The notes beneath the pieces are model-generated. The model was given only the letters and a program-made list of their open reading frames with translations, made no database searches and had not been told where the DNA came from. From Polytrichum commune (lineage: Eukaryota > Streptophyta > Polytrichopsida > Polytrichales > Polytrichaceae): DNA of 64,000 bases. Below, piece by piece: positions 9,355 to 20,498 of the stretch; within the stretch, counting starts at the first letter, position 1, and every line of letters begins with the position of its first letter. The stretch lies in NCBI GenBank assembly GCA_950295325.1, contig OX485807.1:46550796-46614795 (forward strand), read 5' to 3'. A program made the position numbers and the translations under genes.

Positions 9355-11766
9355 ATGGCTTCTAGTGAGGGCGATGGCCACATCACGCTCGACAAGTTCG
9401 GCGGCGACAACTTCAACCTCTACAAGTTCAAGTTGGAGATGGTGATGTCCACCAAAGACCTTTGGGAGATCGTGGAGGGTTCGGAGTTGCCGCCACCGTC
9501 CACGGCGAGCGACGAGGTGAAGAAGGCGTACGAGCGTCGATGCAAGAAAGCCTTCGCCATCATTGCCACGAGCTTGGTGGACAAGGAGTTGGCGCACATC
9601 AAAGGGTGTAAAGGACCGGCGGAAGCGTGGAAGACGTTGTGCAACATCCACGAAACCAAAAGCTTGTCCAACATCTTGTTCATTAGGCGCAAGTTTTTCA
9701 CCATCAAGATGGACGAAGGCGCCGACATCCTCGACCACATCAACAAGGTAAAATCTCTCGCCGACCAACTCACATGCTTGGAGGTGCCAATGAAGGACGA
9801 GGATGTGGTCATGACCTTGCTCGATAGCCTACCGCCTTCATTCGACCATTTGATCACGGCGTTGGAGACGCGCCCCATGAAGGAGCTCACGTTGGATTTC
9901 ATCACCGCACGTCTCATGCACGAGGTGTCCAAGAGGAAGGAGAAGGAGCCTCAAGGAGACGATGCGGCCATGTTGTCCCGCCAACCTCGCACGTTCGACA
10001 ACAACGAGAGGCGAGGCGACGGCCCGAGGTGCTACAATTGTGGTAAGTTGGGCCACCTCGCTCGCAATTGTCGATTGAAACGCAAGGTGAATGCCAACGT
10101 CGCGAGGTCGAGCGATGATTTTGCATTTGTTGTGAGAGATGGGGCGTCTAAAACCTCCACCACTAGATGGATAGTTGATTCGGGGGCCTCGAACCACATG
10201 ACACCGCATAAGCAATTTTTCGACACGTACGAATCCATTTCGGGCCGTAAAGTGTTTATGGGTGACAATGGCATCGTAGAGGTCCTAGGCAAAGGCTCCA
10301 TCCTAGTGGAAACACGTGTGAAGGGTCGTGCACGGAGCATTAGAATGCACGACGTGCTTCACGTGCCCGACTTGCATTCCAACTTGCTTTCGGTGAGCAA
10401 ACTCATATCGCGGGGTTTGAAAGTGCATTTCAACTCGTTGGGATGCGTGGTGAGGGCGAGCAACGGCGAGATGTTGGCCGTGGCGTCGTTGGAGTCCAAC
10501 TTGTACCAATTGGACACGAAGGTGATGCATGAGGCCGAAACGAGTTCTTTGGCGCATTCGGAGGCCAACTCGCATCCTTTGGAGCTTTGGCACAAGAGGT
10601 TGGGGCATCTCAACGCCAATAGCGTGAAATCGCTCCAAACCATGGTGAGCGGCATGGACGTGCAAGCGGTGCCCAACGACGTGCATTCGTTCGCGTGCGA
10701 AGGATGCGTCCAAGGCAAGCAAGCGAGGCGTCCGTTTCCCACGGAGGGAGGCACCCGCGCCACCAAGATCTTGGAGCTCGTGCATTCCGACGTGTGCGGG
10801 CCGATGAAAACGCCGTCCATCGGAGGGGCAAGGTATTTTTTCACCTTCATCGACGATTTTTCGCGCAAGATTTGGGTGTATGTGCTCAAATCCAAGAGCG
10901 AGGTGTTGGCAAGGTTCAAAGAATGGAAAACCTTGGTGGAGAGGCAATCGGAACACGTAGTGAAGGTCCTTAGGACGGATAACGGTGGGGAATACATTTC
11001 TAAGGCATTCGATGATTTTTTAAGCAAACATGGCATCGCACGCCAAAATTCTTCACCTTACACGCCGCAACAAAACGGGGTGGCCGAACGGGCCAATCGC
11101 ACCATCGTGGAGATGGCACGGTCCATGATTCATGCCCAACGCCTCGGCCACGAATTTTGGGCGGAGGCGGTGTGCAATGCGGTGTACGTGCGCAACCGGT
11201 GTCCCACGAAGGCCGTGGAAGGTAAGACGCCCGAGGAAGCGTGGAGCGGGAGGATGCCGCACGTGTCCCACATGCGCGTGTTCGGTTGCGTGGCTTATGC
11301 GAAGGTGCCGGATCAACGGCGGACGAAGTTGGACGCGAAGGGCGTCAAGTGTTTGTTCCTCGGATATTGCGAAGGCACGAAGGCGTACCGGCTCATTTGC
11401 TTGGAGACGAAGAAAATCATCAAGAGTCCGGACGTGGTGTTTTTCGAGGACAAAACGCATTTGGAGGATTGTCCAAGTGGGAGCGTTGGCGAAACACAGG
11501 CGGTCAAGGTGGACATATCCGCCAAATCGGACGTGGACGAGTCGGAGGCCAACGGCGACGATCCTTTGGAGGAGCTCGACATCGAGGAGGAGGATGAGGA
11601 TGCGGAGGCCAACATTCCGGCCACGAAATCCACTCGTAGCGCGGAGGCATCGAAACTTGACTACGGTAAGAAACCCGCAACCAAACCACCTCCACCACCG
11701 CAACATAGCAATGAAACCATGGGCCATTCTAGGTATCCGGATAGGGCACGTAATATTGGAAGGTAG
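9355..11766 (+). pseudogene. Truncated Gag-PR-INT polyprotein (element B)
   Basis: About 800 residues of the type II polyprotein: Gag from MASSEGDG, zinc knuckle CYNCGKLGHLARNC, protease DSGASNHM, the GAG-pre-integrase region and the whole integrase core. The sequence breaks in the acidic linker after SRYPDRAR. The frame then reads NIGR and stops within the LTR, the same last residues as an intact copy because the LTR supplies the normal terminal codons. No RT or RNase H is encoded, so it cannot copy itself, but it could in principle make Gag, protease and integrase. ATG at 9355 chosen; upstream codons lack an ATG. Confidence 0.9.
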
Positions 11767-11945
11767 TGTTAGGTTGCATCGGTGACATTGTCCCATATGG
11801 GTTGTCACGGCTGGTCCTAACCTACACATATAAATAAAGGCATAAGGGGAGGAGCTAATCACTCTCTCCATTGTATGCAATCCTTGTGTGTTGTGTTCTA
11901 CCATTCTACGCTGATCTCTTTGCTTTCTCCTCTCATTTCCCAAAA
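11754..11945 (+). repeat. LTR shared by element B (3') and element C (5')
   Basis: 192 bp beginning TATTGGAAGG and ending CCCAAAA, a one-base change from CCCAATA. PBS GGTTATGGGCCCAC follows at 11946-11959, so it acts as a 5' LTR for C. Confidence 0.92.
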
Positions 11946-12187
11946 GGTTATGGGCCCACTTTGCTTTAGAGCTTAGAGATCAACTTAGGAGGAGGTAGGA
12001 GAGAGCCGGATCTGATCGGAGGCGATTTGGAGGTGTTTCAAGCTTTTGGTGGAGTTTTGGACTTTTGGAGCACTTTTGGAGCGCCTTGGAGCATTCTTGG
12101 ACACTTGGACCAGCGTGGAGGATACCTTAGGTTGAGGTTCATTGTATCTTGAGTGTTTATGTGAGATCGATTCGCATTTTGAGGGTT

Positions 12188-12884
12188 TGAGGTGATTAGA
12201 GTTCCAAAAGGCTTAGTTGTGGCTTTTTGATGGTTATATAGTTATTAAGTTTAGTTTTGGAGTGGAAAGGTGCTGACTTGAGAGATCCATCCATTCTATG
12301 CTTACTTTGAGGTGTTTTGAGTTCCAAAAGGCTTAGTTGTGGCTTTTTGATGGTTATATAGTTATTAAGCTTAGTTTTGGAGTGGAAAGGTGCTGACTTG
12401 AGAGATCCATCCATTCAAAACTAACTTTGAGGTGTTTTGAGTTCCAAAAGGCTTAGTTGTGGCTTTTTTGATGGTTATATAGTTATTTGGCTTAGCTTTG
12501 GAGTGGAAAGGTGCTGACTTGAGAGATCCATCCATTCTATGCTTACGTTGAGGTGTTTTGAGTTCCAAAAGGCTTAGTTGTGGCTTTTTGATGGTTATAT
12601 AGTTATTAAGCTTAGTTTTGGAGTGGAAAGGTGCTGACTTGAGAGATCCATCCATTCTATGCTTACTTTGAGGTGTTTTGAGTTCCAAAAGGCTTAGGTG
12701 TGGCTTTTTGATGGTTATGTAGTTATTAAGCTTAGTTTTGGAGTGGAAAGGTGCTGACTTGAGAGATCCATCCATTCTATGCTTACTTTGAGGTGTTTTG
12801 AGTTCCAAAAGGCTTAGTTGTGGCTTTTTTGATGGTTATATAGTTATTTGGCTTAGCTTTGGAGTAGAAAGGTGCTGACTTGAG
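12188..12884 (+). repeat. 120-bp leader tandem repeats, about 5.8 units (element C, plus arm)
   Basis: Head-to-tail units carrying mostly the TCTATGCTTACTTTG subtype. One unit has TCTATGCTTACGTTG, and a one-base T insertion in CTTTTTTG occurs twice. Confidence 0.93.
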
Positions 12885-12998
12885 TGTGTGAGAACCTTGA
12901 ATTAATTCCAAAGTTTAAAATCATTTTCTAAACTTCCTTGAGGGTTTCTAAGCCCTTGTACTACATTGAGTGAGTGGGAGGTTGCATTCGGTTTGAAA

Positions 12999-13170
12999 AT
13001 GGCTTCTAGGGAAAACGATGGACTTATATCGGTTGACAAGTTCGGTGGCGAGAATTTCAACCTCTATAAGTTCAAATTGGAGATGGCCATGTCCACCAAA
13101 GATCTTTGGGAGATCGTGGATGGTTCGGAGTTGCCACCGCCTTCTATGGCGAGCGACGAAGTCAAGAAGG
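12999..13170 (+). pseudogene. 5' end of gag, plus arm of element C
   Basis: About 57 codons from MASRENDG to SDEVKKA, type I, with STAS changed to SMAS. The frame then enters the inverted arm and continues as unrelated residues. Confidence 0.9.
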
Positions 13171-13311
13171 CGGTGGCAACTCCGAACCATCCACGATCTC
13201 CCAAAGATCTTTGGTGGACATGGCCATCTCCAATTTGAACTTATAGAGGTTGAAGTTCTCGCCACCGAACTTGTCAACCGATATAAGTCCATCGTTTTCC
13301 CTCGAAGCCAT
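13164..13311 (-). pseudogene. 5' end of gag, minus arm of element C
   Basis: About 48 codons of the same gag start on the opposite strand (ATG at 13311), ending near SELPPPS. It pairs with the plus arm; the unpaired loop is about 13144-13163. Confidence 0.9.
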
Positions 13312-13425
13312 TTTCAAACCGAATGCAACCTCCCACTCACTCAATGTAGTACAAGGGCTTAGAAACCCTCAAGGAAGTTTAGAAAATGATTTTAAACTTT
13401 GGAAATAATTCAAGGTTCTCACACA

Positions 13426-14358
13426 CTCAAGTCAGCACCTTTCCACTCCAAAGCTAAGCCAAATAACTATATAACCATCAAAAAGCCACAACTAAGCCTT
13501 TTGGAACTCAAAACACCTCAAAGTAAGCATAGAATGGATGGATCTCTCAAGTCAGCACCTTTCCACTCCAAAACTAAGCTTAATAACTATATAACCATCA
13601 AAAAGCCACAACTAAGCCTTTTGGAACTCAAAACACCTCAAAGTAAGCATAGAAAGGATGGATCTCTCAAGTCAGCACCTTTCCACTCCAAAACTAAGCC
13701 AAATAACTATATAACCATCAAAAAGCCACAACTAAGCCTTTTGGAACTCAAAACACCTCAAAGTAAGCATAGAATGGATGGATCTCTCAAGTCAGCACCT
13801 TTCCACTCCAAAGCTAAGCCAAATAACTATATAACCATCAAAAAGCCACAACTAAGCCTTTTGGAACTCAAAACACCTCAAAGTAAGCATAGAATGGATG
13901 GATCTCTCAAGTCAGCACCTTTCCACTCCAAAACTAAGCTTAATAACTATATAACCGTCAAAAAGCCACACCTAAGGCTTTTGGAACTCAAAACACCTCA
14001 AAGTAAGCATAGAATGGATGGATCTCTTAAGTCAGCACCTTTCCACTCCAAAACTAAGCTTAATAACTACATAACCATCAAAAAAGCCACACCTAAGCCT
14101 TTTGGAACTCAAAACACGTCAAAGTAAGCATAGAATGGATGGATCTCTCAAGTCAGCACCTTTCCACTCCAAAACTAAGCTTAATAACTATATAACCATC
14201 AAAAAGCCACACCTAAGCCTTTTGGAACTCAAAACACCTCAAAGTAAGCATAGAATGGATGGATCTCTCAAGTCAGCACCTTTCCACTCCAAAACTAAGC
14301 TTAATAACTACATAACCATCAAAAAGCCACAACAAAGCCTTTTGGAACTCTAATCACC
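13426..14358 (-). repeat. 120-bp leader tandem repeats, about 7.7 units (element C, minus arm)
   Basis: Inverted counterpart of the plus-arm array with about two more units, so the arms are not a simple mirror copy. Either the array changed length after the palindrome formed, or two different templates were joined. Confidence 0.93.
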
Positions 14359-14604
14359 TCAAACCCTCAAAATGCGAATCGCTCTCACATAAACACTCAA
14401 GATACAATGAACCTCAACCTAAGTTATCCTACACGCTGGTCCAAGTGTCCAAGAATGCTCCAAGGCGCTCCAAAAAATGCTCCAAAACTCCAAAACTCCA
14501 CCAAAAGCTTGAAACACCTTCAAATCGCCTCCGATCAGATCCGACTCTCTCCTACCTCCTCGTAAGCTGATCTCTAAGCTCTAAAGCAATGTGGGCCCAT
14601 AACC

Positions 14605-14774
14605 TATTGGGAAATGAGAGGAGAAAGCAAAGACATCAGCGTAGAAAGGTAGAACACAACACACAAGGATTGCATACAATGGAGAGAGTGATTAGCTCCT
14701 CCCCTTATGCCTTTATTTATATGTGTAGGTTAGGACCAGCCGTGACAACCCATATGGGAAAATGTCACCGATGC
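14605..14774 (-). repeat. Right LTR of element C, truncated
   Basis: 170 bp, missing the terminal 22 bp (AACCTAACACTACCTTCCAATA in the other type-1 LTRs). Element D starts at the break. The PBS complement is at 14591-14604. Confidence 0.9.
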
Positions 14775-14966
14775 TATTGGGAAATGAGAGGAAGAAGCAA
14801 AGAGATCAGCGTAGCAAGCAAGAACACAATACACAATGGTTGCATACAATGGAGAGAGTGATTAGCTCCTCCCCTTATGCCTTTATTTATATGTATGGGT
14901 TAGGACCAGCGTAGACAACCCATATGGGACAATGTCACCGATGCAACCTAACACTATCTTGCAATA
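14775..14966 (-). repeat. 3' LTR of element D
   Basis: 192 bp, type-2 sequence with the variant terminus TATTGCAAG, shared with the LTR of H and the LTR stub of J. Confidence 0.93.
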
Positions 14967-17900
14967 CTCCCACTTTGCGAGGTGGCATTGTACTCCAACC
15001 CCATTATTTTACTTAACCCCTCATGCCTATCTCTCGCTAAAGCCTTTGTTAGAATGTCCGCTACCATATATTGCGTTGGACAATATTCTAACTCTACAAT
15101 TTTGTTTTCAATCTTTTCTCTAATGAAATGGTGTTGCACATCTATATGCTTCGACCTATCATGGTTGGTTGGGTTCTTAGCTAATGCCATAGAACCTTGG
15201 TTGTCGCACATGATGGTCGTGGCCTCTTCTTGTACACAACCTACATCCTCCATTAATTGCCTTAGCCAAATGGCCTCCCTCGTGCATCGGTTCATGGCCA
15301 TGTACTCCGCCTCCATTGTTGATTGTGCCACCGTTTGTTGCCGTTTGCTATTCCACGAAACGGCTCCGTCTCCGACAAAGAATACGTACCCGGACGTGGA
15401 CCTACGGTTTTCCACATCGCCGGCCCAATCCGCATCCGAATACCCTTTGACGTTAATATGATTGCCTCCGATGCGCAACTTCATATCTAAGGTGCCCTTC
15501 AAGTAGCGCATGATCCGTTTGACCGCCATCCAATGCATCGGACCGGGTTTCGACATATAGCGGCTTACCACGCTTACCGCAAATGCGAGGTCCGGTCTTG
15601 TGGCCACCATGGCGTACATCAACGACCCCACCGCTTCTTGATACGGAATGTCCTTCATTTCGTGTGAATGCTCTTCGTATTCCTCCTCCGAAAGATTGGC
15701 CAATGAGGTCTTGGTGTCGAGCGGGGTTGAGATGGGCTTGCAATCGCTCATGCCGAATCGCTCCAAAATGGTTTCGATGTAGCTTCGTTGATGCATGGTG
15801 ATGGTGCGCGACCTCCTATCCCTCTCGAAATGAACGCCGAGGAAGAAATGCAACTCGCCGAGGTCGCTCATCTCGAATTCGCGCTCGAGGCTAGCCTTCA
15901 ACTCGTTGATCATGTCCACGTCGTCCGACAAAATCACGAGGTCGTCCACATATATGATGACAATCACAATGTAGTTGCAAGTTTGCAAAACATACAACGA
16001 GTGATCCGCATGGCTCCTCGTAAACCCTTTGTTCACGAAGAACACGTGAATGCATTCGTACCATGCTCGTCCGGATTGCTTCAATCCGTAGAGCGTTTTC
16101 CTCAACTTGCATACGAGATGCTCTCGGCCTTTTTGCACGAACCCCTCCGGTTGCTCCATGTAGATCACCACGTCCAATTCGCCGTTCAAGAATGCGGTCT
16201 TCACGTCCATTTGATGTATCTCCAAGCCCATGGCCGCCGCCAATGCGAGTATGACTCGAATGGTGTTGAATTTGGCCACCGGTGCAAAGGTTTCGCTAAA
16301 GTCTACGCCTTCCACTTGCGAGCACCCCTTTGCTACTAACCTTGCTTTGAAACGAACCACCACGCCTCTCGCATCTTTTTTCGTTTTAAACACCCATTTG
16401 CACTTCACGGCCTTGCGGCCCTTCGGCAACGGAGTTAACTCCCACGTGCCGTTGGCAATGAGAGATTCGAACTCCTCTTGCATAGCCAACTCCCACTCGC
16501 TCGCATCACTCGATTCAATGGCCTCTCTCACATTTCTAGGTTCCCCGATGGTTGCCATGTTTGCATGCTCTTTGTCTTGGGGCGGCGGAATGTGGTTCTT
16601 CCACCATTCCCCGAGCGGTTTGCGTGCCCTATCCGGATACCTAGAATGGCCCATGGTTTCATTGCTATGTTGCGGTGGTGGAGGTGCTTTGGTTGCGGGT
16701 TTCTTACCGTAGTCAAGTTTCGATGCCTCCGCGCTACGAGTGGATTTCGTGGCCGGAATGTTGGCCTCCGCATCCTCCTCCTCCTCGATGTCGAGCTCCT
16801 CCAAAGGATCGTCGCCGTTGGCCTCCGACTCGTCCACGTCCGATTTGGCGGATATGTCCACCTTGACCGCCGGTGTTTCGTCAACGCTCCCACTTGGACA
16901 ATCCTCCAAATGCGTTTTGTCCTCGAAAAACACCACGTCCGGACTCTTGATGATTTTCTTAGTCTCCAAGCAAATGAGCCGGTACGCCTTCGTGCCTTCG
17001 CAATATCCGAGGAACAAACACTTGACGCCCTTGGCGTCCAACTTCGTCCGCCGTTGATCCGGCACCTTCGCATAAGCCACGCAACCGAACACGCGCATGT
17101 GGGACACGTGCGGCATCCTCCCGCTCCACGCTTCCTCGGGCGTCTTACCTTCCACGGCCTTGGTGGGACACCGGTTGCGCACGTACACCGCATTGCACAC
17201 CGCCTCCGCCCAAAATTCGTGGCCGAGGCGTTGGGCATGAATCATGGACCGTGCCATCTCCACGATGGTGCGATTGGCCCGTTCGGCCACCCCGTTTTGT
17301 TGCGGCGTGTAAGGTGAAGAATTTTGGCGTGCGATGCCATGTTTGCTTAAAAAATCATCGAATGCCTTAGAAATGTATTCCCCGCCGTTATCCGTCCTAA
17401 GGACCTTCACTACGTGTTCCGATTGCCTCTCCACCAAGGTTTTCCATTCTTTGAACCTTGCCAACACCTCGCTCTTGGATTTGAGCACATACACCCAAAT
17501 CTTGCGCGAAAAATCGTCAATGAAGGTGAGAAAATACCTTGCGCCTCCGATGGACGGCGTTTTCATCGGCCCGCATACGTCGGAATGCACGAGCTCCAAG
17601 ATCTTGGTGGCGCGGGTGCCTCCCTCCGTGGGAAACGGACGCCTCGCTTGCTTGCCTTGGACGCATCCTTCGCACGCGAACGAATGCACGTCGTTGGGCA
17701 CCGCTCGCACGTCCATGCCGCTCACCATGGTTTGGAGCGATTTCACGCTATTGGCGTTGAGATGCCCCAACCTCTTGTGCCAAAGCTCCAAAGGATGCGA
17801 GTTGGCCTCCGAATGTGCCAAAGAACTCGTTTCGGCCTCATGCATCACCTTCGTGTCCAATTGGTACAAATTGGACTCCAACGACGCCACGGCCAACATC

Positions 17901-19015
17901 TCGCCGTTGCTCGCCCTCACCACGCATCCCAACGAGTTGAAATGCACTTTCAAACCCCGCGATATGAGTTTGCTCACCGAAAGCAAGTTGGAATGCAAGT
18001 CGGGCACGTGAAGCACGTCGTGCATTCTAATGCTCCGTGCACGACCCTTCACACGTGTTTCCACTAGGATGGAGCCTTTGCCTAGGACCTCTACGATGCC
18101 GTTGTCACCCATAAACACTTTACGGCCCGAAATGGATTCGTACGTGTCGAAAAATTGCTTATGCGGTGTCATGTGGTTCGAGGCCCCCGAATCAACTATC
18201 CATCTAGTGGTGGAGGTTTTAGACGCCCCATCTCTCACAACAAATGCAAAATCATCGCTCGACCTCGCGACGTTGGCATTCACCTTGCGTTTCAATCGAC
18301 AATTGCGAGCGAGGTGGCCCAACTTACCACAATTGTAGCACCTCGGGCCGTCGCCTCGCCTCTCGTTGTTGTCGAACGTGCGAGGTTGGCGGGACAACAT
18401 GGCCGCATCGTCTCCTTGAGGCTCCTTCTCCTTCCTCTTGGACACCTCGTGCATGAGACGTGCGGTGATGAAATCCAACGTGAGCTCCTTCATGGGGCGC
18501 GTCTCCAACGCCGTGATCAAATGGTCGAATGAAGGCGGTAGGCTATCGAGCAAGGTCATGACCACATCCTCGTCCTTCATTGGCACCTCCAAGCATGTGA
18601 GTTGGTCGGCGAGAGATTTTACCTTGTTGATGTGGTCGAGGATGTCGGCGCCTTCGTCCATCTTGATGGTGAAAAACTTGCGCCTAATGAACAAGATGTT
18701 GGACAAGCTTTTGGTTTCGTGGATGTTGCACAACGTCTTCCACGCTTCCGCCGGTCCTTTACACCCTTTGATGTGCGCCAACTCCTTGTCCACCAAACTC
18801 GTGGCAATGATGGCGAAGGCTTTCTTGCATCGACGCTCGTACGCCTTCTTCACCTCGTCGCTCGCCGTGGACGGTGGCGGCAACTCCGAACGCTCCACGA
18901 TCTCCCAAAGGTCTTTGGTGGACATCACCATCTCCAACTTGAACTTGTAGAGGTTGAAGTTGTCGCCGCCGAACTTGTCGAGCGTGATGTGGCCATCGCC
19001 CTCACTAGAAGCCAT
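14954..19015 (-). CDS. Gag-Pol polyprotein, Ty1/copia type II (element D)
   Basis: 1353 residues, uninterrupted. The domains run as in A (zinc knuckle CYNCGKLGHLARNC, DSGASNHM protease, LRTDNGGEY in integrase, YVDDL in RT, SDADWAGD in RNase H). Type II markers are MASSEGDG at the start, LSDDVDMINELKA after YVDD and GLSKIMGLE near the end. It differs from J and N at EIVERSEL (G to R). The linker before RT has a run of acidic residues (about 745-760) that varies in length between copies. The start is the ATG of MASSEGDG at 19015; 30 nt of open frame upstream have no ATG. Confidence 0.94.
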   Translation of the reverse strand: MASSEGDGHITLDKFGGDNFNLYKFKLEMVMSTKDLWEIVERSELPPPSTASDEVKKAYERRCKKAFAIIATSLVDKELAHIKGCKGPAEAWKTLCNIHETKSLSNILFIRRKFFTIKMDEGADILDHINKVKSLADQLTCLEVPMKDEDVVMTLLDSLPPSFDHLITALETRPMKELTLDFITARLMHEVSKRKEKEPQGDDAAMLSRQPRTFDNNERRGDGPRCYNCGKLGHLARNCRLKRKVNANVARSSDDFAFVVRDGASKTSTTRWIVDSGASNHMTPHKQFFDTYESISGRKVFMGDNGIVEVLGKGSILVETRVKGRARSIRMHDVLHVPDLHSNLLSVSKLISRGLKVHFNSLGCVVRASNGEMLAVASLESNLYQLDTKVMHEAETSSLAHSEANSHPLELWHKRLGHLNANSVKSLQTMVSGMDVRAVPNDVHSFACEGCVQGKQARRPFPTEGGTRATKILELVHSDVCGPMKTPSIGGARYFLTFIDDFSRKIWVYVLKSKSEVLARFKEWKTLVERQSEHVVKVLRTDNGGEYISKAFDDFLSKHGIARQNSSPYTPQQNGVAERANRTIVEMARSMIHAQRLGHEFWAEAVCNAVYVRNRCPTKAVEGKTPEEAWSGRMPHVSHMRVFGCVAYAKVPDQRRTKLDAKGVKCLFLGYCEGTKAYRLICLETKKIIKSPDVVFFEDKTHLEDCPSGSVDETPAVKVDISAKSDVDESEANGDDPLEELDIEEEEDAEANIPATKSTRSAEASKLDYGKKPATKAPPPPQHSNETMGHSRYPDRARKPLGEWWKNHIPPPQDKEHANMATIGEPRNVREAIESSDASEWELAMQEEFESLIANGTWELTPLPKGRKAVKCKWVFKTKKDARGVVVRFKARLVAKGCSQVEGVDFSETFAPVAKFNTIRVILALAAAMGLEIHQMDVKTAFLNGELDVVIYMEQPEGFVQKGREHLVCKLRKTLYGLKQSGRAWYECIHVFFVNKGFTRSHADHSLYVLQTCNYIVIVIIYVDDLVILSDDVDMINELKASLEREFEMSDLGELHFFLGVHFERDRRSRTITMHQRSYIETILERFGMSDCKPISTPLDTKTSLANLSEEEYEEHSHEMKDIPYQEAVGSLMYAMVATRPDLAFAVSVVSRYMSKPGPMHWMAVKRIMRYLKGTLDMKLRIGGNHINVKGYSDADWAGDVENRRSTSGYVFFVGDGAVSWNSKRQQTVAQSTMEAEYMAMNRCTREAIWLRQLMEDVGCVQEEATTIMCDNQGSMALAKNPTNHDRSKHIDVQHHFIREKIENKIVELEYCPTQYMVADILTKALARDRHEGLSKIMGLEYNATSQSGSIAR

Positions 19016-19129
19016 TTTGCAACTCAAATGCAAGCTCCCACTCACTTAATGTACCACGAGGGCTAAAAAACCCTCCAAAATTTTAGAATTTGATTTTAAA
19101 CTTTGGAATTAATTCAAGGTTCTCACACA

Positions 19130-20066
19130 CTCAAGTCAGCACCTTTCCACTCCAAAGCTAAGCCAAATGACTACATAACCATCAAAAAGCCAAAACTAAG
19201 CCTTTTGGAACTCAAAACACCTCAAAGTTAGTTTTGAATGGATGGATCTCTCAAGTCAGCACCTTTCCACTCCAAAACTAAGCCAAATAACTACATAACC
19301 ATCAAAAAACCACAACTAAGCTTTTTGGAACTCAAAACACCTCAAAGTTAGTCTTGAATGGATGGATCTCTCAAGTCAGCACCTTTCCACTCCAAAACTA
19401 AGCCAAATAACTACATAACCATCAAAAAGCCAAAACTAAGCCTTTTGGAACTCAAAACACCTCAAAGTTAGTTTTGAATGGATGGATCTCTCAAGTCAGC
19501 ACCTTTCCACTCCAAAACTAAGCCAAATAACTACATAACCATCAAAAAGCCAAAACTAAGCCTTTTGGAACTCAAAACACCTCAAAGTTAATTTTGAATG
19601 GATGGATCTCTCAAGTCAGCACCTTTCCACTCCAAAACTAAGCCAAATAACTACATAACCATCAAAAAGCCAAAACTAAGCCTTTTGGAACTCAAAACAC
19701 CTCAAAGTTAGCATAGAATGGATGGATCTCTCAAGTCAGCACCTTTCCACTCCAAAACTAAGCTTAATACCTACATAACCATCAAAAAGCCACACCTAAG
19801 CCTTTTGGAACTCAAAACACCTCAAAGTTAGTCTTGAATGGATGGATCTCTCAAGTCAGCACCTTTCCACTCCAAAACTAAGCTTAATAACTACATAACC
19901 ATCAAAAAGCCACACCTAAGCCTTTTGGAACTCAAAACACCTCAAAGTTAGCATAGAATGGATGGATCTCTCAAGTCAGCACCTTTCCACTCCAAAACTA
20001 AGCTTAATAACTACATAACCGTCAAAAAGCCACACCTAAGCCTTTTGGAACTCAAAACGCCTCAAA
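19130..20066 (-). repeat. 120-bp leader tandem repeats, about 7.8 units (element D)
   Basis: Mixed array. Units near the ORF carry the GTTAGTTTTGAATGG subtype, units near the PBS the AAGCTTAATAACTAC and GCATAGAATGG forms. Confidence 0.93.
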
Positions 20067-20292
20067 CCCTCAAAATGCGAATCGATCTCACATAAACATT
20101 CAAGATACAATGAACCTCAACCTAACGTGTCCTCCACGCTGGTCCAAGTGTCCAAGAATGCTCCAAGGCGCTCCAAAAGTGGTCCAAAACTCCAAAACTC
20201 CACCAAAAGCTTGAAACACCTCCAAATCGCCTCCGATCAGATCCGGCTCTCTCCTACCTCTTCCTAAGTTGATCTCTAAGCTCTAAAGCAAA

Positions 20293-20306
20293 GTGGGCCC
20301 ATAACC
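20293..20306 (-). other. Primer-binding site, element D
   Basis: GGTTATGGGCCCAC on the minus strand, directly adjoining the 5' LTR. Confidence 0.85.
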
Positions 20307-20498
20307 TATTGGGAAATGAGAGGAAGAAGCAAAGAGATCAGCGTAGCAAGCAAGAACACAATACACAATGGTTGCATACAATGGAGAGAGTGATGGGCTC
20401 CTCCCCTTATGCCTTTATTTATATGTATGGGTTAGGACCAGCGTAGACAACCCATATGGGACAATGTCACCTTTGCAACCTAACACTATCTTCCAATA
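20307..20498 (-). repeat. 5' LTR of element D
   Basis: 192 bp, type-2 sequence, TATA box at 20416-20423. Its outer end joins the gag of element E without a spacer. Confidence 0.93.

Larger units (their letters stand above)
8497..11945 (+). mobile_element. Copia-family element B, 5'-truncated, RT/RNase H deleted (type II)
   Basis: Plus-strand copy starting inside the leader (CATTGTATCTTGA..., about 190 nt downstream of where a PBS would be), without 5' LTR or PBS. The leader repeats and the gag-protease-integrase half of the ORF are intact. Coding sequence stops at 11750 and a complete LTR begins at 11754 after three extra bases, so RT and RNase H are missing. The LTR also serves as the left LTR of palindromic element C. 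C may have inserted here (left flank CGTAA), or the two may have joined through the LTR; the right end of C is lost, so the duplication cannot be tested. Confidence 0.85.
11754..14774. mobile_element. Palindromic copia-family element C (two inverted LTR-leader-gag arms)
   Basis: Plus arm: LTR 11754-11945, PBS 11946-11959, leader, first codons of gag to about 13170. Minus arm: start of gag (ATG at 13311), leader, PBS complement 14591-14604, LTR 14605-14774. The arms meet at GAAGGCG (about 13164-13170), a 7-bp word found in gag in both orientations, so the junction looks like a foldback or template switch at microhomology. The arms differ in repeat number (about 5.8 and 7.7 units). The right LTR lacks its outer 22 bp, where element D begins. 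Transcription from either LTR across the centre would give a long self-complementary RNA. Confidence 0.88.
14775..20498 (-). mobile_element. Copia-family element D, complete structure (type II)
   Basis: 3' LTR 14775-14966, intact ORF 14954-19015, leader with 120-bp repeats, PBS 20293-20306, 5' LTR 20307-20498. The flanks do not match (GATGC on the left, CTTCG on the right) and the LTRs differ at about five positions, including TATTGCAAG against TATTGGAAG termini. The two ends therefore probably come from different insertions joined by recombination within the element. The left end lies inside the LTR of C and the right end abuts the gag of E. Confidence 0.9.

Noticed and set aside
14775-20498. 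Target-site duplication for D
   Set aside because: Flanks are GATGC and CTTCG; no match in either orientation, and the LTRs differ, so no clean insertion is claimed.
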